Below the pieces are notes generated by a model that saw only the letters and a program-made list of their open reading frames with translations, ran no database searches and had not been told where the DNA came from. Positions 25,810 through 37,663 of a stretch of DNA of 64,000 nucleotides are shown one piece after another. A program made the translations under genes and the position numbers. The stretch's first letter is position 1; each line of letters begins with the position of its first letter. Source of the DNA: Gallalistipes aquisgranensis (lineage in GTDB: Bacteria > Bacteroidota > Bacteroidia > Bacteroidales > Rikenellaceae); contig NZ_JADCJY010000001.1 of assembly GCF_014982715.1 (NCBI RefSeq), positions 1,488,001 through 1,552,000 on the forward strand, read 5' to 3'.

Positions 25810-26508
25810 ATGAAAAGGTTATTATTCATGGCAGCCGCGCTGATGCTTTGCAGCGGACTCGCCGCCCAGAACGGAAACAATACCCCTTACATCGAGACTT
25901 CGGCCACCGCGTCGCGCGAAGTGACCCCGGACGAAATCTTCGTGCGCATCGTCCTCAGCGAGAACGACACGAAAGGCAAAATTTCGATCGACAAACTCCA
26001 GGGCGACATGATGCGGGCCATCAAAAAGGCCGGTATTGATTTCGAGAAGAGCCTCACCATCGACAACATCGAATCGCAATATCAGACCTACCTGTTGCGC
26101 AAGAGCGACGGACGCACCACCAAGACGTTCCTGCTGATGGTAGGCGGCGAACAGCTCGCCCCCCTGTTCACCGCCCTGGACGAAGCCGGCATCTCGAACG
26201 TGAACATCCAGAGCGCCCGCTATTCGAAAGTGGCGGCTCTGCGCGACGAGCTGCGCGTGGAGGCGGCCAAAGCGGCCCAGGCCCGGGCCCGGATGCTGGC
26301 TCAGGCCGTAGGACAGGAGATCGGCAAGGCGATGCAGATACAGAACTACGACAACGGCAACGCCGTGGTCTACAACAACATCATGCTGGCCCGCGCCTCC
26401 GCGAAGATGGCCGACGGCATCACTTTCGAAGAGAGCGCCCCCACCGTGGAATTCAAGAAAATCAAGGTAGAGAGTACGGTGACCATCCGTTTCTCGCTGC
26501 CCCAGTAA
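25810..26508 (+). CDS. SIMPL domain-containing exported protein
   Basis: A 232-residue protein with a signal peptide (MKRLLFMAAALMLCSGLAAQ). The body matches the SIMPL/DUF541 family: ETSATASREVTPDEIFVRIV at the start, repeated beta-alpha units, and a Lys/Glu/Ala-rich helix RVEAAKAAQARARMLAQAVG near residues 150-170. Family members such as BP26/OMP28 form ring-like channels or chaperone-like assemblies in the periplasm; precise role unknown. It sits 39 bases after rlmD and is followed by a strong GC hairpin. Confidence 0.85.
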   Translation: MKRLLFMAAALMLCSGLAAQNGNNTPYIETSATASREVTPDEIFVRIVLSENDTKGKISIDKLQGDMMRAIKKAGIDFEKSLTIDNIESQYQTYLLRKSDGRTTKTFLLMVGGEQLAPLFTALDEAGISNVNIQSARYSKVAALRDELRVEAAKAAQARARMLAQAVGQEIGKAMQIQNYDNGNAVVYNNIMLARASAKMADGITFEESAPTVEFKKIKVESTVTIRFSLPQ

Positions 26509-26518
26509 ATCCGGATGA

Positions 26519-26541
26519 CGGGCGGGAGCCTCTCCCGCCCG
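26519..26541 (+). terminator. GC hairpin after the SIMPL gene
   Basis: GGGCGGGAG at 26520-26528 pairs with CTCCCGCCC at 26532-26540 around loop CCT, extended by the pair C26519-G26541. It starts 11 bases after the SIMPL stop codon. No U tract follows, so partial termination or transcript-end protection is more likely than full termination. Confidence 0.5.
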
Positions 26542-26556
26542 CCGAACAGACTTCCG

Positions 26557-27237
26557 ATGCAGGCGATCCATCCCGCCATAGAACCCACGGAAGACGGGTC
26601 GCCCACGCTCCGGCATCCCGTCTTCGGGGAGACGTACCACTCCCTGCACGGGGCGGTGGCCGAAGCGCGGCACGTATTCATCGCCGGAGGTCTGAAAAGG
26701 TGTCCGCTGCCGCACGTGCACATTCTGGAGGCGGGTTTCGGCAGCGGGCTCAACGCATGGCTCACACTGCGGGAGGCGGAAGAGAGCGGACGAACGGTAT
26801 GGTACACGGCCGTGGAAGCCTATCCCGTGGACATACGGACGGCCGAAGCGCTCCGCTACGCGGACGATCCGCTTTTCGGGGCGCTGCACCGGGCCCCGTG
26901 GGGCGAGCCGACGGAGATCACGCCCCGGTTCCGGCTCGAGAAACGGGCGGAAGATTTGGTTTTCGCCCGCATGGACGCTATCTTTGATATCATCTATTTC
27001 GACGCCTTCGCGCCCGACACCCAACCCGAACTGTGGACGGAAGGACTCTTCCGGAAACTGTTCGCCCAGACCGCCCCCGGCGGCGCACTGGTCACCTACT
27101 CCGCCAAAGGGACGGTGAAACGGGCCCTGCGTGCGGCCGGCTATGAAGTGACCCGACTGCCCGGAGCGCCCGGCAAACGCCACATGGTGCGCGCCGTACG
27201 GCCCCGGAAAAACGAAAGCGACGCAAACCTCAAATGA
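26557..27237 (+). CDS. mnmD: tRNA 5-methylaminomethyl-2-thiouridine methyltransferase (MnmD-like)
   Basis: The ATG at 26557 gives 226 residues beginning MQAIHPAIEPTEDGSPTLRH. The alternative ATG at 26515 is disfavoured because it would put the strong hairpin at 26519-26541 inside the coding sequence. Hallmarks are TEDGSPTL, HILEAGFGSGLNAWLTL (SAM site) and FDIIYFDAFAPDTQPELW, all typical of the stand-alone MnmD methyltransferase domain of MnmC. It completes mnm5s2U at the tRNA wobble position. No MnmC oxidase domain is fused. The stop codon overlaps the start of the cytidine deaminase gene. Confidence 0.88.
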   Translation: MQAIHPAIEPTEDGSPTLRHPVFGETYHSLHGAVAEARHVFIAGGLKRCPLPHVHILEAGFGSGLNAWLTLREAEESGRTVWYTAVEAYPVDIRTAEALRYADDPLFGALHRAPWGEPTEITPRFRLEKRAEDLVFARMDAIFDIIYFDAFAPDTQPELWTEGLFRKLFAQTAPGGALVTYSAKGTVKRALRAAGYEVTRLPGAPGKRHMVRAVRPRKNESDANLK

Positions 27238-27701
27238 AACGCACTATGGAACAGACATTCAGTTTCGACTATCGCCACTACGATTCGCTGGCCGATCTCT
27301 CCCCCCGGGACCGGGAACTGGTAGATCGGGCCAAAGAGGCCTGTGGAACGGCCCATGCTCCCTATTCGAATTTCCGGGTCGGTGCAGCGGCCAGGCTCGC
27401 CAGCGGCAAGATCATCACGGGAAGCAACCAGGAGAGCGAGGTTTTCCCGGCGGGTGTCTGCGCCGAACGCAGCCTGCTCTACTATCACCAGGCACACCAC
27501 GCCGGCGATCCGATTGAAACGCTGGCCATCGCCTCGCTGCCCGACCGGCGGGAGTGCTACCCCTGCGGCATCTGCCGGCAGGTCATCAACGACACCCAGC
27601 GCAGGCAGGGGTCCCCGATCCGCGTCATCATGTCCGGAGCGGACAGCGCCACGGCGATCGACACGGCCACCCACCTGCTTCCCTTCCTTTTCGAACTTTA
27701 A
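27234..27701 (+). CDS. cdd: Cytidine deaminase
   Basis: A 155-residue homotetrameric-type zinc enzyme converting cytidine and deoxycytidine to uridine forms in pyrimidine salvage. The zinc ligands are in GVCAERSLLYY (with the catalytic glutamate) and CYPCGICRQVIND. The substrate segment APYSNFRVGAA is also present. The ATG at 27234 overlaps the mnmD stop in an ATGA, implying coupling; an ATG at 27246 is an alternative. Neighbouring genes act on RNA, so this one fits a nucleic acid turnover cluster. Confidence 0.94.
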   Translation: MKRTMEQTFSFDYRHYDSLADLSPRDRELVDRAKEACGTAHAPYSNFRVGAAARLASGKIITGSNQESEVFPAGVCAERSLLYYHQAHHAGDPIETLAIASLPDRRECYPCGICRQVINDTQRRQGSPIRVIMSGADSATAIDTATHLLPFLFEL

Positions 27702-27725
27702 CCGATCCACGCCCGACCCGAACGT

Positions 27726-28430
27726 ATGTTCCGCCCCGAAGACATCCTCTACGAAGACAACCACCTGCTGGTGGTCAACAAACACGCAGGCGACCTGGTG
27801 CAGCCCGATCCGTCGGGCGAAAGCGCCCTCGAAGACCAGATCAAGGCCTTTCTCAAACGGAGGGACGACAAACCCGGCGAGGTGTTCCTCGGAGTGGTGC
27901 ACCGCATCGACCGCCCGGTGAGCGGCGCGGTCCTCTTCGCCAAGACGAGCAAGGCGCTGGTGCGGCTGAACGAGATGATCCGCCGGGGCGAGATCGGCAA
28001 GACCTACTGGGCCGTGACCGAACGGATGCCCGGGAAGACGGAAGACACTCTCGTCCATTACATCGTACGGGACGGGAAGAGCAACCGTTCGCGGGCTTAT
28101 GACCGCCCGGTGAAGGAGGGCAAGGAGGCCCGGCTCGAATACACCGTGCTGGGCAGCGGCGAACGTTACCACCTGCTGGGCATCCGCCTGCTGACGGGAC
28201 GCCACCACCAGATACGCTGCCAGCTCGCCCGGATCGGCTGCCCGATCCGCGGCGACCTGAAGTACGGCGCAGCCCGTTCGCTGCCCGGCGGAGGCATCTC
28301 GCTCCACTCCCGGACGCTGGAGTTCGTCCACCCCGTCCGCCGGGAACCGGTACGCATCACCGCCCCCGTACCGGCCGAAGACCGGCTCTGGGTCTTCTTC
28401 GAAGAGACCTGCGGCGGAAAAAACGATTGA
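27726..28430 (+). CDS. RluA-family RNA pseudouridine synthase
   Basis: A 234-residue pseudouridine synthase. The catalytic aspartate lies in the VHRIDRPVSGAVLFAKT motif (about residues 58-74), and GRHHQIRCQLARIGCPIRGD is the conserved C-terminal uridine-binding part. No S4 domain precedes it, so it is the short RluA/RluE-like type. Its RNA target is not known. It follows cdd by 24 bases on the same strand. Confidence 0.9.
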   Translation: MFRPEDILYEDNHLLVVNKHAGDLVQPDPSGESALEDQIKAFLKRRDDKPGEVFLGVVHRIDRPVSGAVLFAKTSKALVRLNEMIRRGEIGKTYWAVTERMPGKTEDTLVHYIVRDGKSNRSRAYDRPVKEGKEARLEYTVLGSGERYHLLGIRLLTGRHHQIRCQLARIGCPIRGDLKYGAARSLPGGGISLHSRTLEFVHPVRREPVRITAPVPAEDRLWVFFEETCGGKND

Positions 28431-28469
28431 CCCCACGTTGCAACAACCCCGATAAAACCGTTATTTTAC

Positions 28470-29429
28470 ATGAATATACCCAAAGTCAGCGTCATCATAC
28501 CCGTTTACAACACGGAGCAATGGGTCGGACACTGCATCGAAAGCCTGCTGGGGCAAACTTTCCGCGATTTCGAACTGATTCTCGTAGACGACTGCTCGAC
28601 CGACCGGTCGCGGGAGGTGATCGCCTCCTTCCACGACGAACGCATCCGCTTTTACAGGAACGAACGGAACCTAGGGGCCGCCGCCACGCGCAACCGGGCG
28701 ATCGACCTGGCCCGCGGGGAGCTGCTGGCCCAGCAGGATTCGGACGACTACTGCACACCCGACCGGCTGGAAAAACAGGTCGCCTTTCTGGATGCCCATC
28801 CCGAAATCGACTTGTGCAGCACGTGGTACCGGATGGTGGACGGAGCGGGACACCTGCTCTTGAACATTCAGGCGCCTACGGGTCCGGACGACCTGAAGGT
28901 CCATACGCTGTTCGGCTCGGTATTATCCACCTCGGGAGTGATGATGCGCCGGGAGAAGTTTCTGGCCACGGGCGAACGCTACCGCGAAGGCATGGCCGAG
29001 GATTTCGACCTGTGGAACCGGCTCGCCTTCCACCTGCGGTTCGCCAATATCCCGGAACACCTGCTCTACTGGGTACGCTGGGAAAACCAGATCTCGACAC
29101 GGCTGAAACATCTCCAGGACGAAAGCGCCAAAAAAGTGTTCGCCGAAACGTTCGACCGTCTGAACATTCCCTACACCGAACAGGAGCTGGACCTGCACAC
29201 GCACATGTACCTCGACAGGGATTTCCGTTTCACCCGTTCCGATCTGAGGCGCCACAGCCGTTTTCTCCGGACGATTTTCCGCGCGGGCTGCGCATCGGGC
29301 GAACTGAGCCCCCTGTTCCTCAAGCGGAAGATCATGGGCGACTACAAACAATTCCATCTGAAACTGTACCCCCATCCGCTGGTCAGTATCCAGAAAAGAA
29401 TTTTCAAACTCCGTCTCAAACATTTTTAA
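28470..29429 (+). CDS. Glycosyltransferase family 2
   Basis: A 319-residue GT-A fold glycosyltransferase. VSVIIPVYNTEQWVGHCIES begins the nucleotide-binding half, VDDCSTDRS is the first aspartate motif, and QQDSDDYCTPDRL is the DxD-type metal site. The C-terminal third is basic and may associate with the membrane. GT2 enzymes add sugars to cell-surface polysaccharides; donor and acceptor are not evident. It is the first of two adjacent GT2 genes, with a 6-base gap, and no polymerase or flippase gene is nearby. Confidence 0.9.
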   Translation: MNIPKVSVIIPVYNTEQWVGHCIESLLGQTFRDFELILVDDCSTDRSREVIASFHDERIRFYRNERNLGAAATRNRAIDLARGELLAQQDSDDYCTPDRLEKQVAFLDAHPEIDLCSTWYRMVDGAGHLLLNIQAPTGPDDLKVHTLFGSVLSTSGVMMRREKFLATGERYREGMAEDFDLWNRLAFHLRFANIPEHLLYWVRWENQISTRLKHLQDESAKKVFAETFDRLNIPYTEQELDLHTHMYLDRDFRFTRSDLRRHSRFLRTIFRAGCASGELSPLFLKRKIMGDYKQFHLKLYPHPLVSIQKRIFKLRLKHF

Positions 29430-29435
29430 CCGGCC

Positions 29436-30398
29436 ATGTTGTTATCCATCATCGTTCCGCTCTACAACACGGAAAAATATATAGTCAAATGCCTCCGGTC
29501 GGCCGCAGACCAGGACATTCCCGCCGAAGACTACGAGATCATCGTGGTCGACGACGGTTCCACGGACCGCTCCGGCGCCCTGGTGCGGGAGATGACCGCC
29601 GAACACCGGAACATCATACTCATCCCACAGCCCAATGCCGGCATCGGCACGGCCCGCAACACGGGCCTGGCACAGGCCCGGGGCCGCTATATCCTGTTTC
29701 TGGATTCGGACGACTACCTCGAACCGAACACGCTGGGCGGACTGCTCCGCATCATGGAAGAGGAGCGGCTGGAAGTCCTCTGTCTGAACTTCGACCGCGT
29801 CACACCCGAAGGCACCCTGCTGGAAAAGGACCCCTATCTGGTCCGGGCGGAACAGAACCCGACCGGACGGATGCGCGGCCGGGATTTCCTGCTGGCCGAC
29901 CGCTACGTCGTCATGGTCTACTGCTATATCTACCGCCGGGATTTGCTCGAACGTCATTCGCTGCGGATGGTCCGCACCCTGCATGAGGACGAGGAGTTCA
30001 CTCCCCGGGCGCTTTTCCTCGCGCAAAGTATCCGCTACGTGCCGAAAGTGGTGTATCACTATGTTGCCCGCGAAGGTTCGTGCACCCACAGCGTCCGGTT
30101 CCGGAACCGGATCGAGCGGCTGATGACCATGAAGAGCCTGTCGGACTTCGTCACGGAGAAAGTGGAGGCAGGCGACCCGGAAGCTGCAGCACTCCTGCGT
30201 GCGAAAATCGGATATTTCGTCCGTTCGGTCTTCCAGGAGTCCCGTGGAAACCGGAAAGAATTGCTGGCACTCCTGCGTTACTGCCGGGAATCGGGCCTGG
30301 AACCCCTCTCATCGCCCTTGTCCGGCCACAAGCGGTTCCTGTACAGGCATTGCATGCCGCTGTTCCTGGCCTACTGCCGCTACCGAAAGAAGCTCTGA
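29436..30398 (+). CDS. Glycosyltransferase family 2
   Basis: A 320-residue GT2 enzyme. SIIVPLYNTEKYIVKCLRSA, VDDGSTDRSGALV and LFLDSDDYLEPNTL are the conserved nucleotide and metal sites, and EDEEFTPRALFLA in the second half is typical of Bacteroidota capsule/LPS transferases. It follows a related GT2 gene by 6 bases; the two share the same plan but are clearly divergent, so they probably add different sugars. It is the last gene of the plus-strand run, before the terminator-like hairpin at 30426. Confidence 0.9.
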   Translation: MLLSIIVPLYNTEKYIVKCLRSAADQDIPAEDYEIIVVDDGSTDRSGALVREMTAEHRNIILIPQPNAGIGTARNTGLAQARGRYILFLDSDDYLEPNTLGGLLRIMEEERLEVLCLNFDRVTPEGTLLEKDPYLVRAEQNPTGRMRGRDFLLADRYVVMVYCYIYRRDLLERHSLRMVRTLHEDEEFTPRALFLAQSIRYVPKVVYHYVAREGSCTHSVRFRNRIERLMTMKSLSDFVTEKVEAGDPEAAALLRAKIGYFVRSVFQESRGNRKELLALLRYCRESGLEPLSSPLSGHKRFLYRHCMPLFLAYCRYRKKL

Positions 30399-30417
30399 AA
30401 CCGGACAACGGACCGGC

Positions 30418-30457
30418 AAAAAGCACGCCCCTGCCGCTGGTGTTTGCGGCAGGGGCG
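30418..30457 (-). terminator. Strong terminator between GT2 and aspA
   Basis: CGCCCCTGCCGC at 30426-30437 pairs perfectly with GCGGCAGGGGCG at 30446-30457 around an 8-base loop. On the minus strand it is followed by a U-rich tract (complement of 30418-30424), so it should end aspA transcription. On the plus strand the same stem may also stop the GT2 transcript. Confidence 0.8.
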
Positions 30458-30511
30458 GAACCGTTTGAAGCGAACCGGCCACACGCGGACCTTATCCGGT
30501 TTCTCCGGCTC

Positions 30512-31945
30512 CTATTTGTGCCAGAACTTCCGGGGTTTTATCATATTCTCGGGACGCAGGACGTTGTCCAATTCCTCCTGGCTCATCAGTTTTTTCTCCA
30601 GCACCAGATCATAAATGCCCCGGCCCGTCTTCAGCGCCTCGCGGGCCAGTTCGGTCGAAGTCTCGTAACCCAAGTAAGGATTGAGGGCCGTGACCAGCCC
30701 GATACTGTTGTAGACCATGTTGCGGCAGACATCTTCATTGGCCGTGATACCCGCCACGCACTTGTCGCGCAGGGTGTTCATCCCGTTGACCAGCATCTCG
30801 ATGCTCTCGAAAATCGAATGGACGATGATCGGCTCCATGACGTTGAGCTCCAGCTGTCCGGCTTCGGCGGCGATGGTTACCGTCAGGTCGTTGCCGATCA
30901 CCCGGAAAGCCACCTGGTTCACCACCTCGGGAATCACGGGGTTCACCTTTCCCGGCATGATCGAAGAGCCCGGCTGCATCGGCGGCAGATTGATTTCGTT
31001 AAGCCCCGTACGCGGTCCCGAAGAGAGCAGGCGCAGGTCGTTGCAGATTTTGGATAGCTTGACCGCCAACCGCTTGAGGGCCGAAGAGTTCATGATGAAG
31101 GCACCGGTGTCGTTCGTGGCCTCGATCATGTTGCTGGCCGCCACTACGGGCAAGCCCGTGATCTCCCGCAGGTGTTTGATACAAAGGGGCGAATAGTCGG
31201 GATCGGCATTGATCCCGGTACCGATGGCCGTGGCGCCCATGTTCACCTCCAGAAAGAGCTTCAGATTCTGTTCCAGCCGATCGACCTCTTCCGAAAGAGT
31301 GGCCGCATAGGCCTCGAACTCCTGTCCGAGAGTCATCGGCACGGCATCCTGCAACTGGGTACGTCCCATCTTGATCACCCCCGCGAACTCCACGCCTTTG
31401 GCCCGGAATGCCTCCACGAGCCACTTGATCGACCCGACCAGCTTCCCTATGCTGCGGATCAGGGCGATCTTCACCGCCGTGGGATAGGCGTCGTTCGTAG
31501 ACTGAGAGAGGTTGACATGGTTGTTGGGATGGCAATATTTGTATTCGCCCCGCTCGTGCCCCAGAATTTCCAGCGCCCGGTTGGCAATCACCTCGTTGGC
31601 ATTCATGTTGGTCGAAGTGCCCGCTCCGCCCTGCACCATGTCCACCACGAAATGGTCGTGCAGCGCCCCGCCCTTGATCTCCTCGCAGGCCGCGATGATC
31701 GCCGAGGCGATCGTTCCGTCCAGCTGTCCCAGGTCGCGGTTGGCCATGGCGGCAGCCTCCTTCACGTCGGCCAGCGCCCGGATCAGCTCGGGAAAGAAAT
31801 AGAGCCGTACGCGGCTGATGTGGAAATTCTCCAGCGCGCGCATGGTCTGGATTCCGAAATAATACTCTTCGGGGACGTTCATGTTCCCGAGCAGGTCATG
31901 TTCCTGACGGGTCTTGCCCGAGAGGGGCCGAAGTGTTATATCCAT
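30512..31945 (-). CDS. aspA: Aspartate ammonia-lyase
   Basis: A 477-residue member of the aspartase/fumarase superfamily, converting aspartate to fumarate and ammonia in the cytoplasm. The signature GSSIMPGKVNPVIPE, the QGGAGTSTNMNANEVIANRA region, and the CHPNNHVNLSQSTND loop match aspartases more than class II fumarases. In anaerobic Bacteroidota, fumarate feeds fumarate respiration. The gene is monocistronic, with a promoter box upstream and a strong terminator downstream. Confidence 0.93.
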   Translation of the reverse strand: MDITLRPLSGKTRQEHDLLGNMNVPEEYYFGIQTMRALENFHISRVRLYFFPELIRALADVKEAAAMANRDLGQLDGTIASAIIAACEEIKGGALHDHFVVDMVQGGAGTSTNMNANEVIANRALEILGHERGEYKYCHPNNHVNLSQSTNDAYPTAVKIALIRSIGKLVGSIKWLVEAFRAKGVEFAGVIKMGRTQLQDAVPMTLGQEFEAYAATLSEEVDRLEQNLKLFLEVNMGATAIGTGINADPDYSPLCIKHLREITGLPVVAASNMIEATNDTGAFIMNSSALKRLAVKLSKICNDLRLLSSGPRTGLNEINLPPMQPGSSIMPGKVNPVIPEVVNQVAFRVIGNDLTVTIAAEAGQLELNVMEPIIVHSIFESIEMLVNGMNTLRDKCVAGITANEDVCRNMVYNSIGLVTALNPYLGYETSTELAREALKTGRGIYDLVLEKKLMSQEELDNVLRPENMIKPRKFWHK

Positions 31946-31977
31946 ACTAAAAAGAATTAGTTTGTGATAATCTTCTA

Positions 31978-31985
31978 CAAATCTA
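31978..31985 (-). promoter_or_regulatory. TAGATTTG -7 box for aspA
   Basis: The minus strand reads TAGATTTG, matching TAnnTTTG, in an AT-rich segment 33 bases upstream of the aspA start. No -33 TTTG at the right spacing is seen. Confidence 0.5.
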
Positions 31986-32100
31986 TAAAATTTTGTTACA
32001 AATTATCTTCATCCCTCTCTTTTATATCATATATTTTTCCGGACGGACGGAGATGGCCCCTCCGTAAAAACGTTCTCCTATTCCGGCCCGTACCACGAAC

Positions 32101-32134
32101 ACACCCCGGCCGCATATCTTCGCAGCCGGGGTGT
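32101..32134 (-). terminator. Hairpin downstream of secA
   Basis: ACACCCCGGC at 32101-32110 pairs perfectly with GCCGGGGTGT at 32125-32134 around a 14-base loop. It lies 72 bases beyond the secA stop codon. No U tract follows, so termination efficiency is uncertain. Confidence 0.55.
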
Positions 32135-32205
32135 ATTCCGTTCCGGGACCGTCATTCCGTCCCGCTATTTTCCGCCGGGAAATCCCCCGGCACGGAGAGG
32201 ACGGA

Positions 32206-35499
<3,294 letters not shown>

Positions 35500-35566
35500 A
35501 ATGTATGCTTACTTTAAATTTTTTCGGTTAAGAAGGTGTAAATATACGATTTTTCCGGGAACATAC

Positions 35567-36841
35567 CTATGCGAAACGCCGTTTTATTAGATATTTACCC
35601 AATCCGCATTCGGCGCACCGTTTCTGCCCGCAGTACAGACGGGTCAGCTCCAGCATGGCCTGCGAGTCGAAGGCGTTCCCTATCTCCACACCGCACGCCT
35701 GCCACCCGGCGACGATCCGGTTCCTCTCGCAGGGAGTCTGTTCCAGCAGGGCGATGGCCGCCTCGCGCAGCCGGTCGTCATCCCGGCTGTTGGCATAGGC
35801 GAACTGGAGCACGCTCACCAGATTGATCCCGAGCAGGTTGGCCTTTTCCGTCCCGATCCGTTTGGGCGTGAACGCCGAACGGCGCGAAGGGGTGAAGTGG
35901 GTGGTCCAGTACCCGGATGCCTCGGCACTGAAGAGGCGCTGCACGTCCTGCGGCGTACGGCAGGCAAGCAGGTTGTCGAACACGAACTCCTTCGCGGTCA
36001 GGAAAGCAGCCATCTGCACGATCCGGAGCACCGGGGCATTGTAGGGTTGTATACCGCCCAGTTTCCAGGCGATCGGCCGCATCGGAACGATTCCGTACTT
36101 GCGCCGCAGGTACTCGAACTCTTTCCGCAGATGTAGGATATAATCGTCCTCGCTGCGGGTTTCGAGCAGTCCCGAACCGCCCAGCAGCAGGGCTTCGACC
36201 GAAAAGAGCGAGCCCCGCTCGCGTGAGACCGCAGTGTAAGGCACCGTACGGGCCAGACGCGTGAACGCCTCCTTGTTCCGGTTGTCTCCCATCGCACGGA
36301 AGAGCATCACATAAAGCGTTTCGTTCCAGTTCTCCCCGCCCCCGGCATGAATCTCCATCAGTTCGCAGCTCTTGCGGTGGAGGCGTTCGACCTGCAGCCG
36401 GGTCATCAGCGACAGACGCTTGAAACCGTCCATCCGCGCGATCTCCTCCCCGCACCGGCAACTGCCCGCCCGGGAAAGCAACTCACCGTAAACCTCCAGA
36501 ACGGACTCCTCCACGGCCATCACCGCCTGGGGCAGCGGATCGCCGCCCGCACGGCAGACGGGCACGGAAGGAGCGGCCACCACCTGAAGCACCGCCCGGT
36601 CGGCAACCGCGCGAAGCCGAGGGTTGCGATCCCCTCCGCACTCTCCCACCAACACGTCTCCGCGACATACGGCACCCTCCAGCACGATCTGGGCTCCGGT
36701 GAAAGAGCCCGTCACATCGTCCGGATCGCCCGGGGAAACGACCTCGATACGTCCCCCGTCGACAAGGTTCAGCCTCTCCGGACGATAGAGCCGTTCGCCC
36801 CACACCAGACGGAGCAGCCGATTGTCTGCGTTAGGTTTCAT
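35567..36841 (-). CDS. DUF2851 family protein
   Basis: A 424-residue protein of the DUF2851 family, found across Bacteroidota and of unknown function. Recognisable parts are GSFTGAQIVLEGAVCRGDVLV near the N-terminus, ENWNETLYVMLFRAMGDNRN in the centre and a C-terminal cysteine-rich tail (LYCGQKRCAECGLG) that may bind zinc. There is no signal peptide or membrane helix, so it is cytoplasmic. It precedes the secA gene on the same strand with a 67-base gap. I cannot assign a function. Confidence 0.85.
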   Translation of the reverse strand: MKPNADNRLLRLVWGERLYRPERLNLVDGGRIEVVSPGDPDDVTGSFTGAQIVLEGAVCRGDVLVGECGGDRNPRLRAVADRAVLQVVAAPSVPVCRAGGDPLPQAVMAVEESVLEVYGELLSRAGSCRCGEEIARMDGFKRLSLMTRLQVERLHRKSCELMEIHAGGGENWNETLYVMLFRAMGDNRNKEAFTRLARTVPYTAVSRERGSLFSVEALLLGGSGLLETRSEDDYILHLRKEFEYLRRKYGIVPMRPIAWKLGGIQPYNAPVLRIVQMAAFLTAKEFVFDNLLACRTPQDVQRLFSAEASGYWTTHFTPSRRSAFTPKRIGTEKANLLGINLVSVLQFAYANSRDDDRLREAAIALLEQTPCERNRIVAGWQACGVEIGNAFDSQAMLELTRLYCGQKRCAECGLGKYLIKRRFA

Positions 36842-36898
36842 GTTCGTCGGGTTTTAGAGTCAGACAACGATGCGTCCCCACCCCGGGAACGCCGGAAA

Positions 36899-37225
36899 TC
36901 ACAGCATGCCCAGTTCGAGCAGCGCCTCCTCCGAAATCATGTTCCGGTCCCAGGGGGGATCGAACGTCAGTACGACATTCACCTCGGTCACGCCTTTCAC
37001 TTTGGCCACGTTGTTGTTCACGTCCTCCACCAGCTGGTCCGCCATGGGACAGTTCGGGGCGGTGAGCGTCATGCGGATGTTCACCACGCCGCCCGGCTCC
37101 ACGTCGATTTCGTACACCAGTCCCAAGTCGTAGATATTGACCGGGATTTCCGGGTCGTAAATGTTTTTCAGCGTGAGGATAATATCCTGCTCCATGCGCA
37201 GGATTTCCTGCGGAGTGGTCGTCAT
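36899..37225 (-). CDS. DUF59/MIP18-family iron-sulfur assembly protein
   Basis: A 108-residue protein starting MTTTPQEILRMEQDIILTLK. The segment IYDPEIPVNIYDLGLVYEI and the cysteine of LTAPNCPMAD (C59) are the hallmarks of DUF59/MIP18 proteins (SufT, PaaD), which help mature iron-sulfur proteins. Its start overlaps the sufE stop codon by 4 bases, tying it to the Suf system. A longer frame reaching 37600 is only the sufE region read in another frame. No other suf genes are present in the window. Confidence 0.88.
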   Translation of the reverse strand: MTTTPQEILRMEQDIILTLKNIYDPEIPVNIYDLGLVYEIDVEPGGVVNIRMTLTAPNCPMADQLVEDVNNNVAKVKGVTEVNVVLTFDPPWDRNMISEEALLELGML

Positions 37226-37656
37226 GCCGCGCCTCCTTCCTCCCTGGCGGCGAACGCCACGGCGTACATCTTCATCTGCCGGATCATGGCCAGCAACCCG
37301 TTGGAGCGGGTCGGGGAGAGGTTCTCCGAAAGGCCGATCCGGTCGATGAAATAGAGTTCCGTGTCGATGATCTCCTGCGGCGTGCGTCCGTTGAGCACTT
37401 TGATGAGCAGGGCGATGATCCCCTTGGTGATGATCGCGTCGCTGTCGGCGGCGAAGTACACCCGGCCGTCGCGCAGCTCGGCATCCACCCACACCCTCGA
37501 CTGGCACCCCTTGATAAGGTACTGTTCGGTGCGGTGCCGTTCGTCGATCGCGGGGAGCTCGCGGCTCAGTTCGATCAGATAATTGTATTTGTCCAGCCAC
37601 TCGTCGAAGACGGAGAAATCGTCTATGATCTGTTCCTGTACGTGATCTGTCGTCAT
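37222..37656 (-). CDS. sufE: SufE-family sulfur acceptor
   Basis: With start ATG 37656 the protein has 144 residues. YLIKGCQSRVWV holds the active-site cysteine (C51) that accepts persulfide from SufS and passes it to the SufBCD scaffold. The rest (SDAIITKGIIALLIKVLNG and a C-terminal helix with SPTRSNGLLAMIRQMK) matches SufE well. It overlaps the DUF59 gene by 4 bases and follows the phosphatase-like gene by 7 bases. Confidence 0.93.
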   Translation of the reverse strand: MTTDHVQEQIIDDFSVFDEWLDKYNYLIELSRELPAIDERHRTEQYLIKGCQSRVWVDAELRDGRVYFAADSDAIITKGIIALLIKVLNGRTPQEIIDTELYFIDRIGLSENLSPTRSNGLLAMIRQMKMYAVAFAAREEGGAA

Positions 37657-37663
37657 GGCAAAT

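Noticed and set aside
28435-28469. Promoter before the first GT2 gene
   Set aside because: The nearest A/T motif before ATG 28470 does not fit TAnnTTTG, and GTTGCAAC near 28437 is a short palindrome likely by chance. Read-through from the upstream gene is enough.
36899-37600. Long form of the DUF59 gene
   Set aside because: The extra upstream part overlaps sufE in another frame and is Arg/Gly/Pro-rich. The ATG at 37225 overlaps the sufE stop in the usual coupled way.
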